DNA from: Dysgonomonas sp.
GTDB taxonomy: Bacteria; Bacteroidota; Bacteroidia; Bacteroidales; Dysgonomonadaceae
Direction of reading: 5' to 3'
Length of the DNA stretch: 14,388 bases
NCBI GenBank assembly: GCA_003523545.1
Contig: DQAM01000013.1
Coordinates: forward strand, 1,748 to 16,135
In this document: positions 14,054 to 14,388 of the stretch, piece by piece
Layout of the letters: every line of letters begins with the position of its first letter
Position numbering within the stretch: the first letter of the stretch is position 1
Notes under the pieces: model-generated
Seen by the model: the letters and a program-made list of their open reading frames with translations, nothing else
Databases searched by the model: none
Told to the model about the DNA's origin: nothing
Made by a program: the position numbers and the translations under genes

Positions 14054-14388
14054 ATGATGCAGGTATTGAACCATCACATATACGAATTCAAGAAAGGTGT
14101 CAGGGAAATGGTACTCTGTACTTTTGCAGGCTCATTGGAAGACAGGGTGAAAGCCCGGCTCGAAAAAGACGGAATCCCCTATATGATACAAAGGCAAATT
14201 AATGGTAATATAAATGTGTTTTTCGGTAAAAAAGATTGTTTGCTTGTAGCTTCGAGCTTATGTAGGAATAAACCTTTGAATAAACTCACTCCCGAAGAGG
14301 ATTTTATCCTCGGGACATTGCTGGGGTATAGCCTGGCCGAACAATGCAGGCGTTATTCAAGTAAAAAAGATGTAGTTAAAGCCATATT
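14054..14388 (+). CDS. DUF2023-family protein, C-terminus cut by the window edge
   Basis: The frame opens at ATG 14054 and runs 111 codons without a stop to the end of the window. Start choice: ATGATG at 14054-14059, preceded by CCGGAG (14040-14045), a usable Shine-Dalgarno eight bases upstream; the second ATG is equally possible. The peptide begins MMQVLNHHIYEFKKGVRE and includes VLCTFAGSLEDRVKARL (20-36), a strand-turn-strand INGNINVFFGKKDC (50-63), and LTPEEDFILGTLLGY (76-90) near the end. This matches DUF2023, a small family of about 120 residues with no assigned function, known in Bacteroidota and Chlorobi. No cofactor or catalytic motif is evident, though Cys21, Cys63, Cys70 and Cys95 are present. 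The 23-bp gap after flavodoxin implies one message and perhaps a shared function. Confidence 0.85.
   Translation, partial: MMQVLNHHIYEFKKGVREMVLCTFAGSLEDRVKARLEKDGIPYMIQRQINGNINVFFGKKDCLLVASSLCRNKPLNKLTPEEDFILGTLLGYSLAEQCRRYSSKKDVVKAI

Noticed and set aside
1..14388. CRISPR arrays, tRNA or rRNA genes, insertion sequences, prophage or defence islands
   Set aside because: I found no spaced direct repeats, cloverleaf sequences, transposase or integrase motifs, or known defence domains on either strand.

Overview
The window reads as ordinary chromosome of a Bacteroidota bacterium, most likely order Bacteroidales (a Dysgonomonas- or Parabacteroides-like organism is my guess; the genus cannot be fixed from this sequence). 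Reasons: DUF4369/TlpA-type thioredoxin lipoproteins, a DUF3298 lipoprotein, a DUF2490-type outer-membrane protein and a flavodoxin-DUF2023 pair are all typical of that phylum; most starts lack a Shine-Dalgarno sequence; and several intergenic gaps hold matches to the Bacteroidota promoter -7 element TAnnTTTG. I see no insertion sequence, prophage, CRISPR array, tRNA or rRNA. Coding density is high and no gap exceeds 181 bp.

Layout. 1-2449, minus strand: an AlkZ/YcaQ-like winged-helix protein, a thioredoxin-like lipoprotein, and the first 50 codons of a Gfo/Idh/MocA oxidoreductase that runs off the left edge 7 bp after it. 2549-3745, plus strand: an M20 amidohydrolase, divergent from the winged-helix gene. 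A strong bidirectional terminator (3764-3799) separates it from the convergent minus-strand block 3816-6523: a second thioredoxin-like lipoprotein, rsmG (16S rRNA methyltransferase) and a DUF3298 lipoprotein. 6637-9601, minus strand: a DUF2490-like outer-membrane protein downstream of a long RelA/SpoT-family (p)ppGpp synthetase. 9783-10685: a sugar-nucleotidyltransferase with its own terminator. 10762-13378: tex (RNA-binding, transcription-associated) followed 7 bp later by a GNAT acetyltransferase. 13530-14388, plus strand: a long-chain flavodoxin followed by a partial DUF2023 gene.

How the genes relate. Most neighbours are independent housekeeping functions: ribosome modification (rsmG), stringent response (RelA/SpoT homologue), transcription (tex) and electron transfer (flavodoxin). 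Probable co-transcription: lipoprotein/oxidoreductase, DUF3298/rsmG, tex/GNAT and flavodoxin/DUF2023. I do not see a clear new multi-gene system. The points most worth following are: the RelA/SpoT homologue has lost every recognisable hydrolase residue yet keeps the RxKD synthetase signature of bifunctional enzymes, and its leader carries a palindrome and a start-proximal hairpin; a winged-helix protein with an AlkZ-type QxQ motif; and the conserved-looking but unexplained flavodoxin-DUF2023 pair.
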